Positions 30,188 through 38,597 are shown, numbered from the stretch's first letter. The stretch is DNA of 64,000 bases from Thiohalocapsa sp964524185 (GCA_964524185.1 CAZGCI010000007.1:5092-69091); one strand, 5' to 3'. A program made the numbers and translations. The notes: generated by a model not told the origin, from the sequence alone.

Positions 30188-31381
30188 GTGGCACCGCTGC
30201 GCATCCCGGGTGTCCGGCTCGCTGCAGGCGCCGCAGGCATCCGCTATCAGGGACGCGATGACGTGGTGCTGATGGCACTGCCCGAGAGTGCCCAGACCGC
30301 CGCGGTCTTCACCACCAACGCCTTCTGCGCCGCCCCTGTGCAGTTGGCGCGCCGTCACCTGGCGCAGGCGGCGCCGCGGTGGCTGCTGATCAATGCCGGC
30401 AACGCCAATGCCGGCACCGGAGACCGTGGGCTTGCGGACGCTGAGACCTGCTGCACGGCGCTGGCCGTCGCGGATGCCTGCGCGCCCGAGCAGGTGCTGC
30501 CCTTTTCAACCGGCGTCATCGGCGAGTACCTGCCCGCAGAGCGCATCGCCGCCGCGCTGCCACAACTCCTCTGCAAGTTGCGCGAGGACGCTTGGGAAGA
30601 GGCCGCACGCGCCATCATGACCACGGATACGGTGCCCAAGACCGCCAGCGTCCGCTGTGACCTCGACGGGCGGGCAGCGACGGTCGTCGGCATGGCGAAA
30701 GGCGCCGGCATGATCCGCCCGGACATGGCCACGATGCTCGCCTTCATCGCCACCGATGCCGCGGTGCCGCGGCCCGTGCTCGACGCGTTGTTGCGGGACG
30801 CCGTTGCCGACACCTTTAACGCCATCAGCATCGATGGCGACACCTCCACCAACGATGCCTGCGTGCTCTGTGCGGCCGGCACCCTTGCGGCTCCAGTCGT
30901 GGCTGCGGGGTCCCAGGCGGCGCAGGCGCTGGCGGCAGCCGTGCACGAGGTCTGCGAGGCGCTGGCAACGGCCATCGTGCGCGATGGCGAGGGTGCCACC
31001 AAGCTCGTCACCATCGAGGTCACGGAAGCGCGCAGCGGCAGCGAGGCGCGCGCGGTTGCCGATACCATCGCGCACTCGCCGTTGGTCAAGACGGCGCTCT
31101 TCGCGGCCGACCCGAACTGGGGTCGTGTCCTCGCCGCTGTCGGCCGCGCAGGCTTGATTGACCTCGACATCGAGCGCGTGCACATTTGGCTTGACGACTG
31201 CTTGATCGTGCGCCGCGGTGGCCGTGATCCGGACTACACCGAGGCGGCTGGTCGCGCCGTGATGGCGGCGGACGCTTTCCGTATCCGGGTGGCATTGGGG
31301 CGTGGTGAAGCCATGGCTCGCCTAATGACCTGCGATTTGAGCTATGACTATGTCCGGATCAACGCCGAGTACCGGACCTGA
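30188..31381 (+). CDS. argJ: Bifunctional glutamate N-acetyltransferase / amino-acid acetyltransferase ArgJ
   Basis: ArgJ transfers acetyl from acetylornithine to glutamate in the cyclic arginine pathway and may also use acetyl-CoA. The autoproteolysis site is in KGAGMIRPDMATMLAFIATDA, cleaved before the Thr of ATML; other blocks are LINAGNANAGTG, STGVIGE and DPNWGRVLAAVGRAG. GTG 30188, 5 nt after the secA stop, is preferred to an ATG inside secA. Length 397 aa is normal. secA-argJ order is shared with Pseudomonas. Confidence 0.93.
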   Translation: MAPLRIPGVRLAAGAAGIRYQGRDDVVLMALPESAQTAAVFTTNAFCAAPVQLARRHLAQAAPRWLLINAGNANAGTGDRGLADAETCCTALAVADACAPEQVLPFSTGVIGEYLPAERIAAALPQLLCKLREDAWEEAARAIMTTDTVPKTASVRCDLDGRAATVVGMAKGAGMIRPDMATMLAFIATDAAVPRPVLDALLRDAVADTFNAISIDGDTSTNDACVLCAAGTLAAPVVAAGSQAAQALAAAVHEVCEALATAIVRDGEGATKLVTIEVTEARSGSEARAVADTIAHSPLVKTALFAADPNWGRVLAAVGRAGLIDLDIERVHIWLDDCLIVRRGGRDPDYTEAAGRAVMAADAFRIRVALGRGEAMARLMTCDLSYDYVRINAEYRT

Positions 31382-32333
31382 CCTCACGTCAGAGGACGCC
31401 ACGCACCGCATTCACGTCGCCGCCGGCGCGCTGTTGGACGACCAGGGGCGAGTGCTTCTGGCCCGGCGCCCCGACGGGGTCCATCAGGGCGGACTTTGGG
31501 AATTCCCGGGGGGTAAGCTGGAGCCTGGTGAGCAGCCAGAGGCCGCCCTAGCGCGGGAGCTGCGGGAGGAACTTGGTGTGGTCGTGCGGGCCGCCCGGCC
31601 GTTGATCCGCGTGCACCACGACTATAGTGACCGCCACGTCCTGCTGGAGGTATTTCTGGTGACGGCCTTCGCCGGTCAGCCGAGGGGCCTGGAGGGGCAG
31701 CCGCTGGATTGGGTGGCACCCCAGGACATGCAGGCCGAGCGTTTCCCCGCCGCGGACAAGCCCATCATCGACGCCCTGCGCTTGCCGCCGCGCTATCTCA
31801 TCACTGGTGCTGATCCGCACGATCCGACGCACTTCCTGTGCCGACTCCAGGCCGCGCTCGAACGTGGCATCACCTTGGTGCAACTGCGGGCCCACGACCT
31901 TGAAGATGCCGCCTTTGGGCGGCTCGCGGCCGCTGCGCTGCTGCTTTGCCGCGACGCCGGGGCACGGCTCCTGCTGAACCGCGACCCGGCGCGAGTGGCG
32001 CATCTGGCCGCGCACGGCCTGCACCTGCAGGCGGCGACCCTGTGGCGCCTCGCTGCACGTCCCGGCGATGCAATGCTGGTGGGGGCCTCCTGTCACACCG
32101 CCGCGGACTTGCAGCGCGCGGCGGATCTGGGCCTGGATTATGCGTTGCTCGGCCCGGTACTGCCTACGACCACCCACCCGCGGGCCGAGCCCCTCGGGTG
32201 GCAGGGCTTCGCAGCGCTCGCCGATCGGGCGGCGTTGCCGGTGTATGCCCTCGGCGGACTGACCGAGGACCATCTACCCGAGAGCTTCGCGCACGGCGCC
32301 CAAGGCGTCGCAGCCATCTCTGGCCTCTGGTAG
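31344..32333 (+). CDS. Nudix hydrolase (MutT-like) fused to a thiamine-phosphate-synthase-like domain
   Basis: Residues about 22-150 form a MutT-type Nudix domain, with box GGKLEPGEQPEAALARELREELG, likely to remove 8-oxo-dGTP. Residues about 160-329 resemble ThiE (RYLITGADPHD, GITLVQLRAHDLEDAAF, LLLNRDPARVAHLAAHGLHL, DYALLGPVLPTTTHP, LPVYALGGLTEDHL). The ThiE half lacks some usual phosphate/substrate residues (RAHD for REKD), so synthase activity is doubtful. The same fusion is known in Pseudomonas and relatives. ATG 31344 (or 31350) overlaps argJ. Confidence 0.87.
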   Translation: MTMSGSTPSTGPDLTSEDATHRIHVAAGALLDDQGRVLLARRPDGVHQGGLWEFPGGKLEPGEQPEAALARELREELGVVVRAARPLIRVHHDYSDRHVLLEVFLVTAFAGQPRGLEGQPLDWVAPQDMQAERFPAADKPIIDALRLPPRYLITGADPHDPTHFLCRLQAALERGITLVQLRAHDLEDAAFGRLAAAALLLCRDAGARLLLNRDPARVAHLAAHGLHLQAATLWRLAARPGDAMLVGASCHTAADLQRAADLGLDYALLGPVLPTTTHPRAEPLGWQGFAALADRAALPVYALGGLTEDHLPESFAHGAQGVAAISGLW

Positions 32334-32383
32334 CCGATCTGACTGGGGCACCCGGTTGGCTTCGGGCATGCAAAACCCTGCGG

Positions 32384-32412
32384 CCGACACGCAACCGTCA
32401 TGCGCTTGTCAG
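32384..32412 (+). promoter_or_regulatory. Candidate PHO box upstream of the PlcP-like gene
   Basis: Three heptamers at an exact 11-bp period: CCGACAC (32384-32390), CCGTCAT (32395-32401), TTGTCAG (32406-32412), against the PhoB consensus CTGTCAT. The middle copy matches 6 of 7, the third keeps the TGTCA core. The last copy also resembles a -35. No convincing -10 follows, so this is a candidate only. Confidence 0.42.
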
Positions 32413-32506
32413 AGCGTCGCAACAAAGGGCGTGTCTTCATCGGATCTTCACGCAGCCTAAACGCCATCGCAACAAACGCAGGTCACCATAGCGCCAATTT
32501 GGACCT

Positions 32507-33367
32507 GTGATGGCATTTGGCATGCGAGCAGAACCCGGTGTCGGCAACGTGGAGCGGCTACGTCCACTGAAATATCGCAGCATCTGGATCTCGGACATCC
32601 ACCTGGGCTTCCGCGGCTGCCAGGCAGAATTCCTACTGGACTTCCTGCAGACCACAGAATGCCGACAGCTCTATCTCGTCGGCGACATTATCGATGTCTG
32701 GGCCATGAAGCACGGCGTGCATTGGCCTCAGTCGCATAACAATGTGGTTCGCGCTATCCTCGATAAGGCCCGCACTGGCACTGAGGTCATCTATGTGCCG
32801 GGCAATCACGACGAAATCCTGCGGCCCCACATCGGCAGCGACTTTGGCAATGTCGCCGTGCGGGATGAGATCGTGCACACCACCGCCGACGGGCGTCGGT
32901 TCCTGATCCTGCACGGGGACAAGTTCGATCACGTGGTGCAGCATGAGCGCTGGCTTGCGGTGTTGGGCTCACGCCTCTACGACGTCCTGCTGTCGCTGAA
33001 TCACCGCCTTAATTGGGTCCGCAAACGCCTGGGGCTCGGCTACTGGTCACTGGCCGCCTATCTCAAGCATCGGGTCAAGAATGCCGTCAGTTACATCGGC
33101 AACTTCGAGCAGGCGGTGGCGGAGGAGGCCAAGACACGTTCTGTTGACGGCATGATCTGCGGGCACATCCATCATGCCGAGGTGCGCGACATCGACGGCG
33201 TGACCTATTGCAATTGCGGCGATTGGGTGGAGAGCTGCACGGCCCTGGTGGAGCATCACGACGGCGGTATGGAGCTCCTGCGCTGGACGGAGCAGCAAGA
33301 GATCCTCACCACAAATTGGCCTTTGGCAATGCCTCGCCCTGCGGCGGCAATGGCCAAGGTGGGCTGA
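32507..33367 (+). CDS. COG2908 metallophosphoesterase, PlcP / LpxH-like
   Basis: A calcineurin-type phosphoesterase with the full set of metal motifs: SDIHLGF, VGDIIDVW, PGNHDE, HGDKFD and CGHIHHAE. It belongs to the longer COG2908 subfamily with WPQSHN and GDWVESCTALVEHHDG. Some members (PlcP) release diacylglycerol from phospholipids during phosphate starvation; others hydrolyse UDP-2,3-diacylglucosamine (LpxH). Proximity to a GT4 gene and olsBA and the upstream PHO-like repeats favour PlcP, but this is inference. The start is uncertain: GTG 32507, ATG 32510 or ATG 32522; no strong ribosome site was seen. Confidence 0.82.
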   Translation: MMAFGMRAEPGVGNVERLRPLKYRSIWISDIHLGFRGCQAEFLLDFLQTTECRQLYLVGDIIDVWAMKHGVHWPQSHNNVVRAILDKARTGTEVIYVPGNHDEILRPHIGSDFGNVAVRDEIVHTTADGRRFLILHGDKFDHVVQHERWLAVLGSRLYDVLLSLNHRLNWVRKRLGLGYWSLAAYLKHRVKNAVSYIGNFEQAVAEEAKTRSVDGMICGHIHHAEVRDIDGVTYCNCGDWVESCTALVEHHDGGMELLRWTEQQEILTTNWPLAMPRPAAAMAKVG

Positions 33368-33374
33368 GCATCGG

Positions 33375-33959
33375 TTATCCGGCGCGCGTCTCGCCAGCGG
33401 CGAGCAGCCGCCGATAGCGCGCCCAATCGAACGCCGGCCCCGGGTCGGTCTTGCGCCCCGGCGCCACATCACTGTGGCCGACGATGCGCTCGGCGGTGAT
33501 GGCCGGAAAGCGGCGCATGATCGCGTCCGTGAGCGCCGCGAGGCGCCGATACTGCACATCCATGAACGGCGTATCGTCCGTCCCCTCGAGCTCGATACCG
33601 ATCGCGTAGTCATTGCACTCCGCCCGCCCTTCCCAGCTGGATCGCCCGGCGTGCCAGGCCCGTCGCCAGAGATCGACGAACTGCACGGTTGCACCATCGC
33701 GGCGAATAAACAGGTGCGCAGAGACCGGATTGTGGGCGATGCCCGCGAAGTACGGGTGCGCCGCCGGGTCCAACTGCCCGCAGAAGAGCTGTTCCACCCA
33801 GGGGCCGCCGAATTCGCCGGGCGGCAGCGAGATATTGTGGATCACCAACAGGTCGATGACGGCCCCGTCCGGGCGTTCGCCAAAGTGCGGTGACGGCATG
33901 CGCCGCACGTTGTCGAGCCAGCCGTCGGCGCGTGTTGTGTGGATCATGTCATTGCGCAT
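33375..33959 (-). CDS. ampD: 1,6-anhydro-N-acetylmuramyl-L-alanine amidase AmpD
   Basis: A cytoplasmic Zn amidase that releases the stem peptide from anhydro-muropeptides in wall recycling. DLLVIHNISLPPGEFGG holds the first Zn His, VGHSDVAPGRKTDPGPAFDW the second His and the Asp; the YAIGIELEG block holds the catalytic Glu. ATG 33959 with GAAGG upstream gives 194 aa; the frame extends further but without conservation. Only 7 bp from the convergent PlcP-like gene. Confidence 0.93.
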   Translation of the reverse strand: MRNDMIHTTRADGWLDNVRRMPSPHFGERPDGAVIDLLVIHNISLPPGEFGGPWVEQLFCGQLDPAAHPYFAGIAHNPVSAHLFIRRDGATVQFVDLWRRAWHAGRSSWEGRAECNDYAIGIELEGTDDTPFMDVQYRRLAALTDAIMRRFPAITAERIVGHSDVAPGRKTDPGPAFDWARYRRLLAAGETRAG

Positions 33960-34122
33960 GTCGCCTTCAACCTTGCTGCGCGGGCATGCCGTGGAGGGGG
34001 CGGTTGGACCCACTGGACCCCTGCGCCAACCGCTGCGACGCCTCAGAGTCGGGTAAGCTGATGCCCTCGCCCGCTGGTCCACCACCACCGCAGTCCGCCT
34101 CGAATGCTACGCAGGTTCCGCC

Positions 34123-34998
34123 ATGGCCGTCCAATCCGCGTCTTCGTCACACCTCGCGTGTCTCCCACCCATGGACCACATCCGCGCGCATGTGCGTGCC
34201 GCTCTGGATGAAGATATCGGTAGCGGCGACCTCACCGCCGCGCTGTTGCCCGCCGCGCAGCGGGCCCGGGCGGAGGTGGTGACCCGCGAGCCTGCGGTGC
34301 TCTGCGGTCAGGCGTGGTTTGAGCAGGCCTTTACCCTCATCGACACCGCGGTCGCCATCGACTGGCTTGCGGTGGACGGCGAGGCCTTGCAGCCGGGGGA
34401 TTGTGTCTGTGTCGTCGAGGGCCCGCTGCGGGCGCTGCTCACCGGCGAGCGTACGGCGTTGAACTACCTGCAGACTCTGTCCGGCACCGCAACGCGGGTT
34501 CGCCGCTATGCGGATGCCGTTGCCGGACTGCCCGTGCGTATCTTGGATACACGCAAGACCGTGCCTGGGCTCCGACGGGAACAGAAGTACGCCGTCTGCT
34601 GTGGCGGCTGTCACAACCACCGCATAGGCCTTTATGACGCGGTGCTCATCAAGGAGAACCACATCGCCGCCGCCGGTTCCATCGCCGCGGCGGCTAGCGC
34701 TGCACGTCGGCACGCGTCGCCGGCGGTGCCCGTAGAGGTCGAAGTGGAGACGCTCGAGCAGTTGCAGCAGGCACTCGACACGGGCGTTGATCGCGTGCTG
34801 CTCGACAACTTCGGGCTCGCGGACTTGCGGCGGGCGGTAGCCCTGACCCAGGGCCGAGCGCGGTTGGAGGCCTCCGGTGGCGTCACCCTTGACCGGCTGC
34901 GTGACATTGCCGAGACCGGCGTCGACGACATCTCCGTCGGCGACCTCACCAAGAGTGTTCAGGCCGTGGATCTGTCCATGCGGCTGACAACCGTCTGA
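34123..34998 (+). CDS. nadC: Nicotinate-nucleotide pyrophosphorylase (carboxylating)
   Basis: Quinolinate phosphoribosyltransferase in de novo NAD synthesis. Signatures: ALDEDIGSGDLTAALL, ERTALNYLQTLSGTAT, the PRPP/quinolinate block ILDTRKTVPGLRREQKYAVCCGGCHNHRIGLYDAVLIKENHI, VEVEVETLEQL and LEASGGVTLDRLRDIAETGVDDISVG. Start ATG 34123 has GCAGG upstream; ATG 34171, nearer the conserved core, is the alternative. ampD lies divergently upstream. Confidence 0.94.
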   Translation: MAVQSASSSHLACLPPMDHIRAHVRAALDEDIGSGDLTAALLPAAQRARAEVVTREPAVLCGQAWFEQAFTLIDTAVAIDWLAVDGEALQPGDCVCVVEGPLRALLTGERTALNYLQTLSGTATRVRRYADAVAGLPVRILDTRKTVPGLRREQKYAVCCGGCHNHRIGLYDAVLIKENHIAAAGSIAAAASAARRHASPAVPVEVEVETLEQLQQALDTGVDRVLLDNFGLADLRRAVALTQGRARLEASGGVTLDRLRDIAETGVDDISVGDLTKSVQAVDLSMRLTTV

Positions 34999-35118
34999 CG
35001 CGTCGTCTGCCATCGGCTCAAAAAAAGCTTTCGTAATTTAGAGAATTCTAATATTATAGAACTCGCTGTCGCTGACAACGCGCAGCGCTTGCTAACCCAG
35101 AAGATCAGGAGAATACAG

Positions 35119-35508
35119 ATGAAAAAGCTTGCTACCGCCGCCGCCATCGCCGCTCTGCTTGGTGTTTCCGCTTCCGCCAGTGCCTGGTGGGGCGGCCCGG
35201 GCTACGGTGGCCCCGGCTACGGTTCCGGTTGGGGCGACGGCCTCGGCGATATGTTCAGCGACATGTTCGGTGACGGCTACGGCGACTTCAATATGAGCAT
35301 GTCCGGTGGCGGCCGCGGCTATGGCCGTGGACGCGGTTACGGTCGTGGCTATGGGCGCGGCTATGGCTACGGCAACCCCTACTACGGCGGCTACGGCTAC
35401 CCCTACTACGGCGGCTATGCGCCGTATGCGGCCCCCTATGCCGCGCCTTACGGTATGCCAGCTGTTCCGGCCGCCCCGGCTCAGCCCGCCGAGTCCCAAG
35501 CGAAGTAA
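35119..35508 (+). CDS. Sulfur-globule envelope protein (Sgp family), Gly/Tyr-rich secreted
   Basis: A Sec signal peptide (MKKLATAAAIAALLGVSASASA) is followed by a mature protein of about 108 residues, very rich in Gly, Tyr, Arg and Pro. It has a GDMFSDMFGDGYGDFNMSMSG segment and then RGYGRG-type repeats and YYGGYGYP, ending APAQPAESQAK. This layout matches the Sgp proteins that coat periplasmic sulfur globules in Allochromatium and related sulfur oxidisers. ATG 35119 is preceded by AGGAG; an upstream ATG-less frame is ignored. AT-rich DNA with a TATTAT (35052-35057) lies upstream. A good terminator follows at 35602. Confidence 0.78.
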   Translation: MKKLATAAAIAALLGVSASASAWWGGPGYGGPGYGSGWGDGLGDMFSDMFGDGYGDFNMSMSGGGRGYGRGRGYGRGYGRGYGYGNPYYGGYGYPYYGGYAPYAAPYAAPYGMPAVPAAPAQPAESQAK

Positions 35509-35601
35509 TCCCGCAACGGGCCGCCGCCCACCCTGCACCCGCCCCCGGGGCGGGTCGGTGCTACCGGCCGCGGAACGCTTCGCCGCAGGGATGCGTGCAT
35601 C

Positions 35602-35635
35602 AACGCCGACGGCCACGGCCGCTCGGCGTTTTTCT
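35602..35635 (+). terminator. Rho-independent terminator after the sulfur-globule gene
   Basis: AACGCCGA-CGGCC-AC-GGCCGC-TCGGCGTT forms a long GC stem, followed by a T run (TTTTTC). A second GC palindrome, ACCCGCCCC/GGGGCGGGT (35537-35555), lies between the stop and this terminator. It also separates the gene from the convergent glycosyltransferase gene. Confidence 0.88.
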
Positions 35636-35681
35636 GTTTTGGGATCCGCCGCGCGGATGCGACGGCGTTACGACCGCGCCC

Positions 35682-36872
35682 TTAGGCGCCGTTGCTCGAG
35701 GGTGTCGGTTGCGCCCGATCGACCGCTGTTGCAGTGGCCGCGGCGCGCCTTTGCCGCAATACGTCGAGCAACCGCTCCTCAATGCTCGCAATGACCTGCG
35801 GCCAGCTCAGTGCATCGGCCGTCCGGCGCGCGGCCGCACCCATGGACCGCAACTGTGCTGGGGCGCCGGCGGCATTCAAGGCATTGTCGATGAAGCCTGC
35901 CTCGTCGCCCAGGGGGGCCAGGAGTCCGTTGCAGCCGGCGCGGATGTGCTCGTGGGCGGCGGCATAATCGAAGGCATTGACGGTGAGACCACTGGCCATA
36001 GCCTCCGTCACAACATTGCCAAAGGTTTCGGTGAGGCTCGGAAAGAGGAACAAATCGCCGCTTGCATAATGTGCGGCGAGCGTCTCGCCGACTTGCGCGC
36101 CGACAAAATGGCAGCGCGGGTGCGTCCGCGCTAGGCGGGTGCGCTCCGGGCCGTCGCCGACCAGCACACAGCGCACGTGACCGACGCGGGTGGTGAGCGT
36201 CTCCATGGTGGCGAGTGCGAGGGCGATATTCTTCTCCGCTGCGATGCGACCAACATACAGCGCGACGATGTCCTCAGGGCCACACCCCCAGGCGTGACGC
36301 AGTGGGTCGCTACGGCGCTCGGGGTTGAACAAGACGGTGTCCACGCCCCGGCTGAACAAGTGGACATTGCGAAAACCCGCCTCCTTGAGTTGGCTGCGCA
36401 GGGCGGCGGTGGGCACGAGGGTGGCGTCGGACCGGTTGTGGAAATTCTTCAGCGTGTTAGCGATGGGTTGGGTGAGCAAGCCCAGGCCGTAGTGTCGGCT
36501 ATATTGATGAAATTGGGTGTGGAAGCCCGTGACGACCGGGATGGATGCGCGCACTGCGGCGTTCAGCGCTGCATGCCCCAGGGGACCTTGCGTGGCGACG
36601 TACAGCACGTCCGGGCGCAGCCGCAGCCAAAGGTGACGCAGGCGCCAATAGACTGGTAGGCCGAAGCGCAGGCCGCGATAGCCCGGGATCGGTAAGCCGG
36701 GCACCAGAAAGTGTCCCCGAGCGGTTTGCCCCTTGCGGTCCGTGGCCTGGCGCGGGCGCACCAACAGGACGTGATGGCCGCGACCGGACAGCCCAGCCAC
36801 CAGTTGGCGCATCGTGGTGGCGACGCCGTTGATCTCCGGCGGATAAGTCTCGGTGACGACGGCGATGCGCAT
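35682..36872 (-). CDS. GT4 family glycosyltransferase
   Basis: A GT-B fold retaining glycosyltransferase of 396 aa. The N-terminal acceptor domain starts VVTETYPPEINGVATTM, and PVVTGFHTQFHQYSRHYG follows. The C-terminal donor domain has LYVGRIAAEKNIALAL and the E-x7-E motif in PSLTETFGNVVTEAMASGL. Proteins of this type make glycosyl-diacylglycerols (Agt) or transfer mannose to lipids; the exact sugar and acceptor are not readable. It follows olsB-olsA on the same strand after 71 bp, so co-transcription is likely. Confidence 0.85.
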   Translation of the reverse strand: MRIAVVTETYPPEINGVATTMRQLVAGLSGRGHHVLLVRPRQATDRKGQTARGHFLVPGLPIPGYRGLRFGLPVYWRLRHLWLRLRPDVLYVATQGPLGHAALNAAVRASIPVVTGFHTQFHQYSRHYGLGLLTQPIANTLKNFHNRSDATLVPTAALRSQLKEAGFRNVHLFSRGVDTVLFNPERRSDPLRHAWGCGPEDIVALYVGRIAAEKNIALALATMETLTTRVGHVRCVLVGDGPERTRLARTHPRCHFVGAQVGETLAAHYASGDLFLFPSLTETFGNVVTEAMASGLTVNAFDYAAAHEHIRAGCNGLLAPLGDEAGFIDNALNAAGAPAQLRSMGAAARRTADALSWPQVIASIEERLLDVLRQRRAAATATAVDRAQPTPSSNGA

Positions 36873-36943
36873 GCTTGCTCGTTGCGGTTTTGGTTTGGAG
36901 CCGCACCACGCCGCTGGCTCCAGACGGAGGCCCCGCCTGCGAA

Positions 36944-37735
36944 CTAGGCCGACGCGGCGTCCGGCGCCTCCGCGCCGGCCAGACCTGCGGACAGGCGATG
37001 GAGTGCTGCTTCGATGGCGCCGCGTGTCGCCTCTGCAAGCTCGCGCCTGCGGCCACTGGCCGGTGCCACAGGGGGCAGAAAGATCACCGTTGCACCAAGC
37101 CCCGGGTGGCGCAGCACGCGAACGACATGCGCCAGCAAGGTGTCCTCACCAATAAACGGCGCTATCGCATCCGGCTCCGGCCCGTGTCCATAACGGATCG
37201 CGACCGGCTGCACCGGCCGGGCACCCTGTTCTGCCGCGGCGAACAGGCGCGCGTGGAAACGCAGGAGGCCGCGCCCGTCGCCCGTGGTCCCTTCCGGGAA
37301 GATCGCGACGCGATAGCCGGCGCGCAACTCGGCACCAATTCGAGTGGCCACGTTGCTGGCCTCATGCGCACCGCGGTGCAAAAACAGAGTGCCCGCGAGC
37401 GCTGCGAGCCAGCCCACCACAGGCCAACGGCGCACCTCAGCCTTCGAGACGAAGCGCACCGGCGCCGCCCCACCGAGCACGGGGACGTCGAGCCAGGACA
37501 CGTGATTGACCACCAACAGTGCCCCGGGGGCCGGGTCGCCCTCGCAAGTCACCCTCACCCCTAGGCAGCGACCAAGCCGACGGTGCCACCAACTCACCAG
37601 GCTAGGCAGCCACCGCAGCCGCAGACCGAGGTGCCCGAGTAGCGCGACACCGCTGCCGAGTAACACGCCGGTCGAGAGGTGCTCGCAGAGGCGCACCGCG
37701 CGCCAGGCAGGGATCAGAAATCGACGTCTGCTCAA
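36944..37735 (-). CDS. olsA: 1-acyl-glycerol-3-phosphate/lyso-ornithine-lipid O-acyltransferase (PlsC/OlsA family)
   Basis: A membrane-associated acyltransferase: an N-terminal hydrophobic segment (about 22-45), the H-x4-D catalytic motif in VVNHVSWLDV, the glycerol-binding FVSKAEVRRWPVVGW and FPEGTTGDG. It overlaps the OlsB gene by 4 bp with a TTG start (TTGA), so the two are coupled and it most likely adds the second acyl chain to lyso-ornithine lipid. A general PlsC role cannot be excluded. Confidence 0.78.
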   Translation of the reverse strand: MSRRRFLIPAWRAVRLCEHLSTGVLLGSGVALLGHLGLRLRWLPSLVSWWHRRLGRCLGVRVTCEGDPAPGALLVVNHVSWLDVPVLGGAAPVRFVSKAEVRRWPVVGWLAALAGTLFLHRGAHEASNVATRIGAELRAGYRVAIFPEGTTGDGRGLLRFHARLFAAAEQGARPVQPVAIRYGHGPEPDAIAPFIGEDTLLAHVVRVLRHPGLGATVIFLPPVAPASGRRRELAEATRGAIEAALHRLSAGLAGAEAPDAASA

Positions 37736-38499
37736 TGCTCGCTGACACGCTCCAGAAAGTGCCGGGCATAGGTCGGGTTCAGATCGGCCAGATGCAGCAG
37801 CATCAGCACGTCGCCCACCTCGAAATCTGGGTCACGACAGGCTTCGCCGCAGGCCCGGGCACCGAGGCGGACGTACGCCTTTAGCAACGCCGGCAGCGGT
37901 GCATCGAGGACATCGTCCGGCACCTCTGTGCGCAACAACGGTACCTTGGGGGTCACGCGCAGCGCCGGTGGGGCCATGGCCTGGCGGCGCAGGCGGTTCA
38001 TGACAGCCGCCGCCTGCACATCGTCTTCGCCCAGGGGCATCGATGCGCAGCCGAACAGGTAATCGATGCCATGGAGCTGAACGTAGCCCGCAATGCCCGA
38101 CCAGAGTACGGCAATGGCAGCACCCTGGCGGCACTCGGCCGAGATACAGGTGCGTCCGACTTCCAAGAGCTTGCCCGGCAGAGTTGGGATCGAGCCGAGG
38201 TCGAATTCGTTCTCGGAGTAGAAGCCGCCGATGCGCCGCGCGGTCTCGCCGTTCAGCAGGCGTGTGCAGCCAACGACTGCGCCGGTTCGAGTGTCGCGCA
38301 CCAACAGGTGATGGCAGTCTGCATCGAACTCGTCGCTATCGAGTCCGGCATGCCCCTGTTTGAGCTTGGCGCCCAGCTCTTCCCCGAAGACCCGGTAGCG
38401 CAAGGTCTGGGCCTGGCGAACGGCCTCGGGGCCCGCTGCCAATTCCACGAACAGCCGCTCCCCCCTGCGCACCGGGAGTGCGGATGCATTCAAGCCCAT
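37732..38499 (-). CDS. olsB: L-ornithine N(alpha)-acyltransferase OlsB
   Basis: OlsB transfers 3-hydroxyacyl from ACP to ornithine, the first step of phosphorus-free ornithine lipid. Family landmarks: QAQTLRYRVFGEELGA, the CxTRLL strand (VVGCTRLLN), FYSENEFDL, LLEVGRTCISAECRQG and DYLFGCASMPLGED. ATG 38499 has GGGGTGAG upstream; a GTG at 38541 is less likely. The acyltransferase gene olsA follows with a 4-bp overlap. A PHO-box-like site lies about 80 bp upstream. Confidence 0.85.
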   Translation of the reverse strand: MGLNASALPVRRGERLFVELAAGPEAVRQAQTLRYRVFGEELGAKLKQGHAGLDSDEFDADCHHLLVRDTRTGAVVGCTRLLNGETARRIGGFYSENEFDLGSIPTLPGKLLEVGRTCISAECRQGAAIAVLWSGIAGYVQLHGIDYLFGCASMPLGEDDVQAAAVMNRLRRQAMAPPALRVTPKVPLLRTEVPDDVLDAPLPALLKAYVRLGARACGEACRDPDFEVGDVLMLLHLADLNPTYARHFLERVSEH

Positions 38500-38579
38500 G
38501 AGCTCACCCCAACCAATCGCTGCACCATCAGCCAATGCCACAGCTTAGACCAAGAGCATTGCAGGCATGTGAGGAAACG

Positions 38580-38597
38580 GTGACAGAAAAATGACCG
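38580..38597 (-). promoter_or_regulatory. Candidate PHO box upstream of olsB
   Basis: On the minus strand: CGGTCAT (38597-38591), an A/T spacer TTTT, then CTGTCAC (38586-38580). This matches the 18-bp PhoB consensus CTGTCAT-N4-CTGTCAC in 13 of the 14 heptamer positions with the correct 11-bp period. No clear -10 hexamer was found downstream. Confidence 0.6.
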
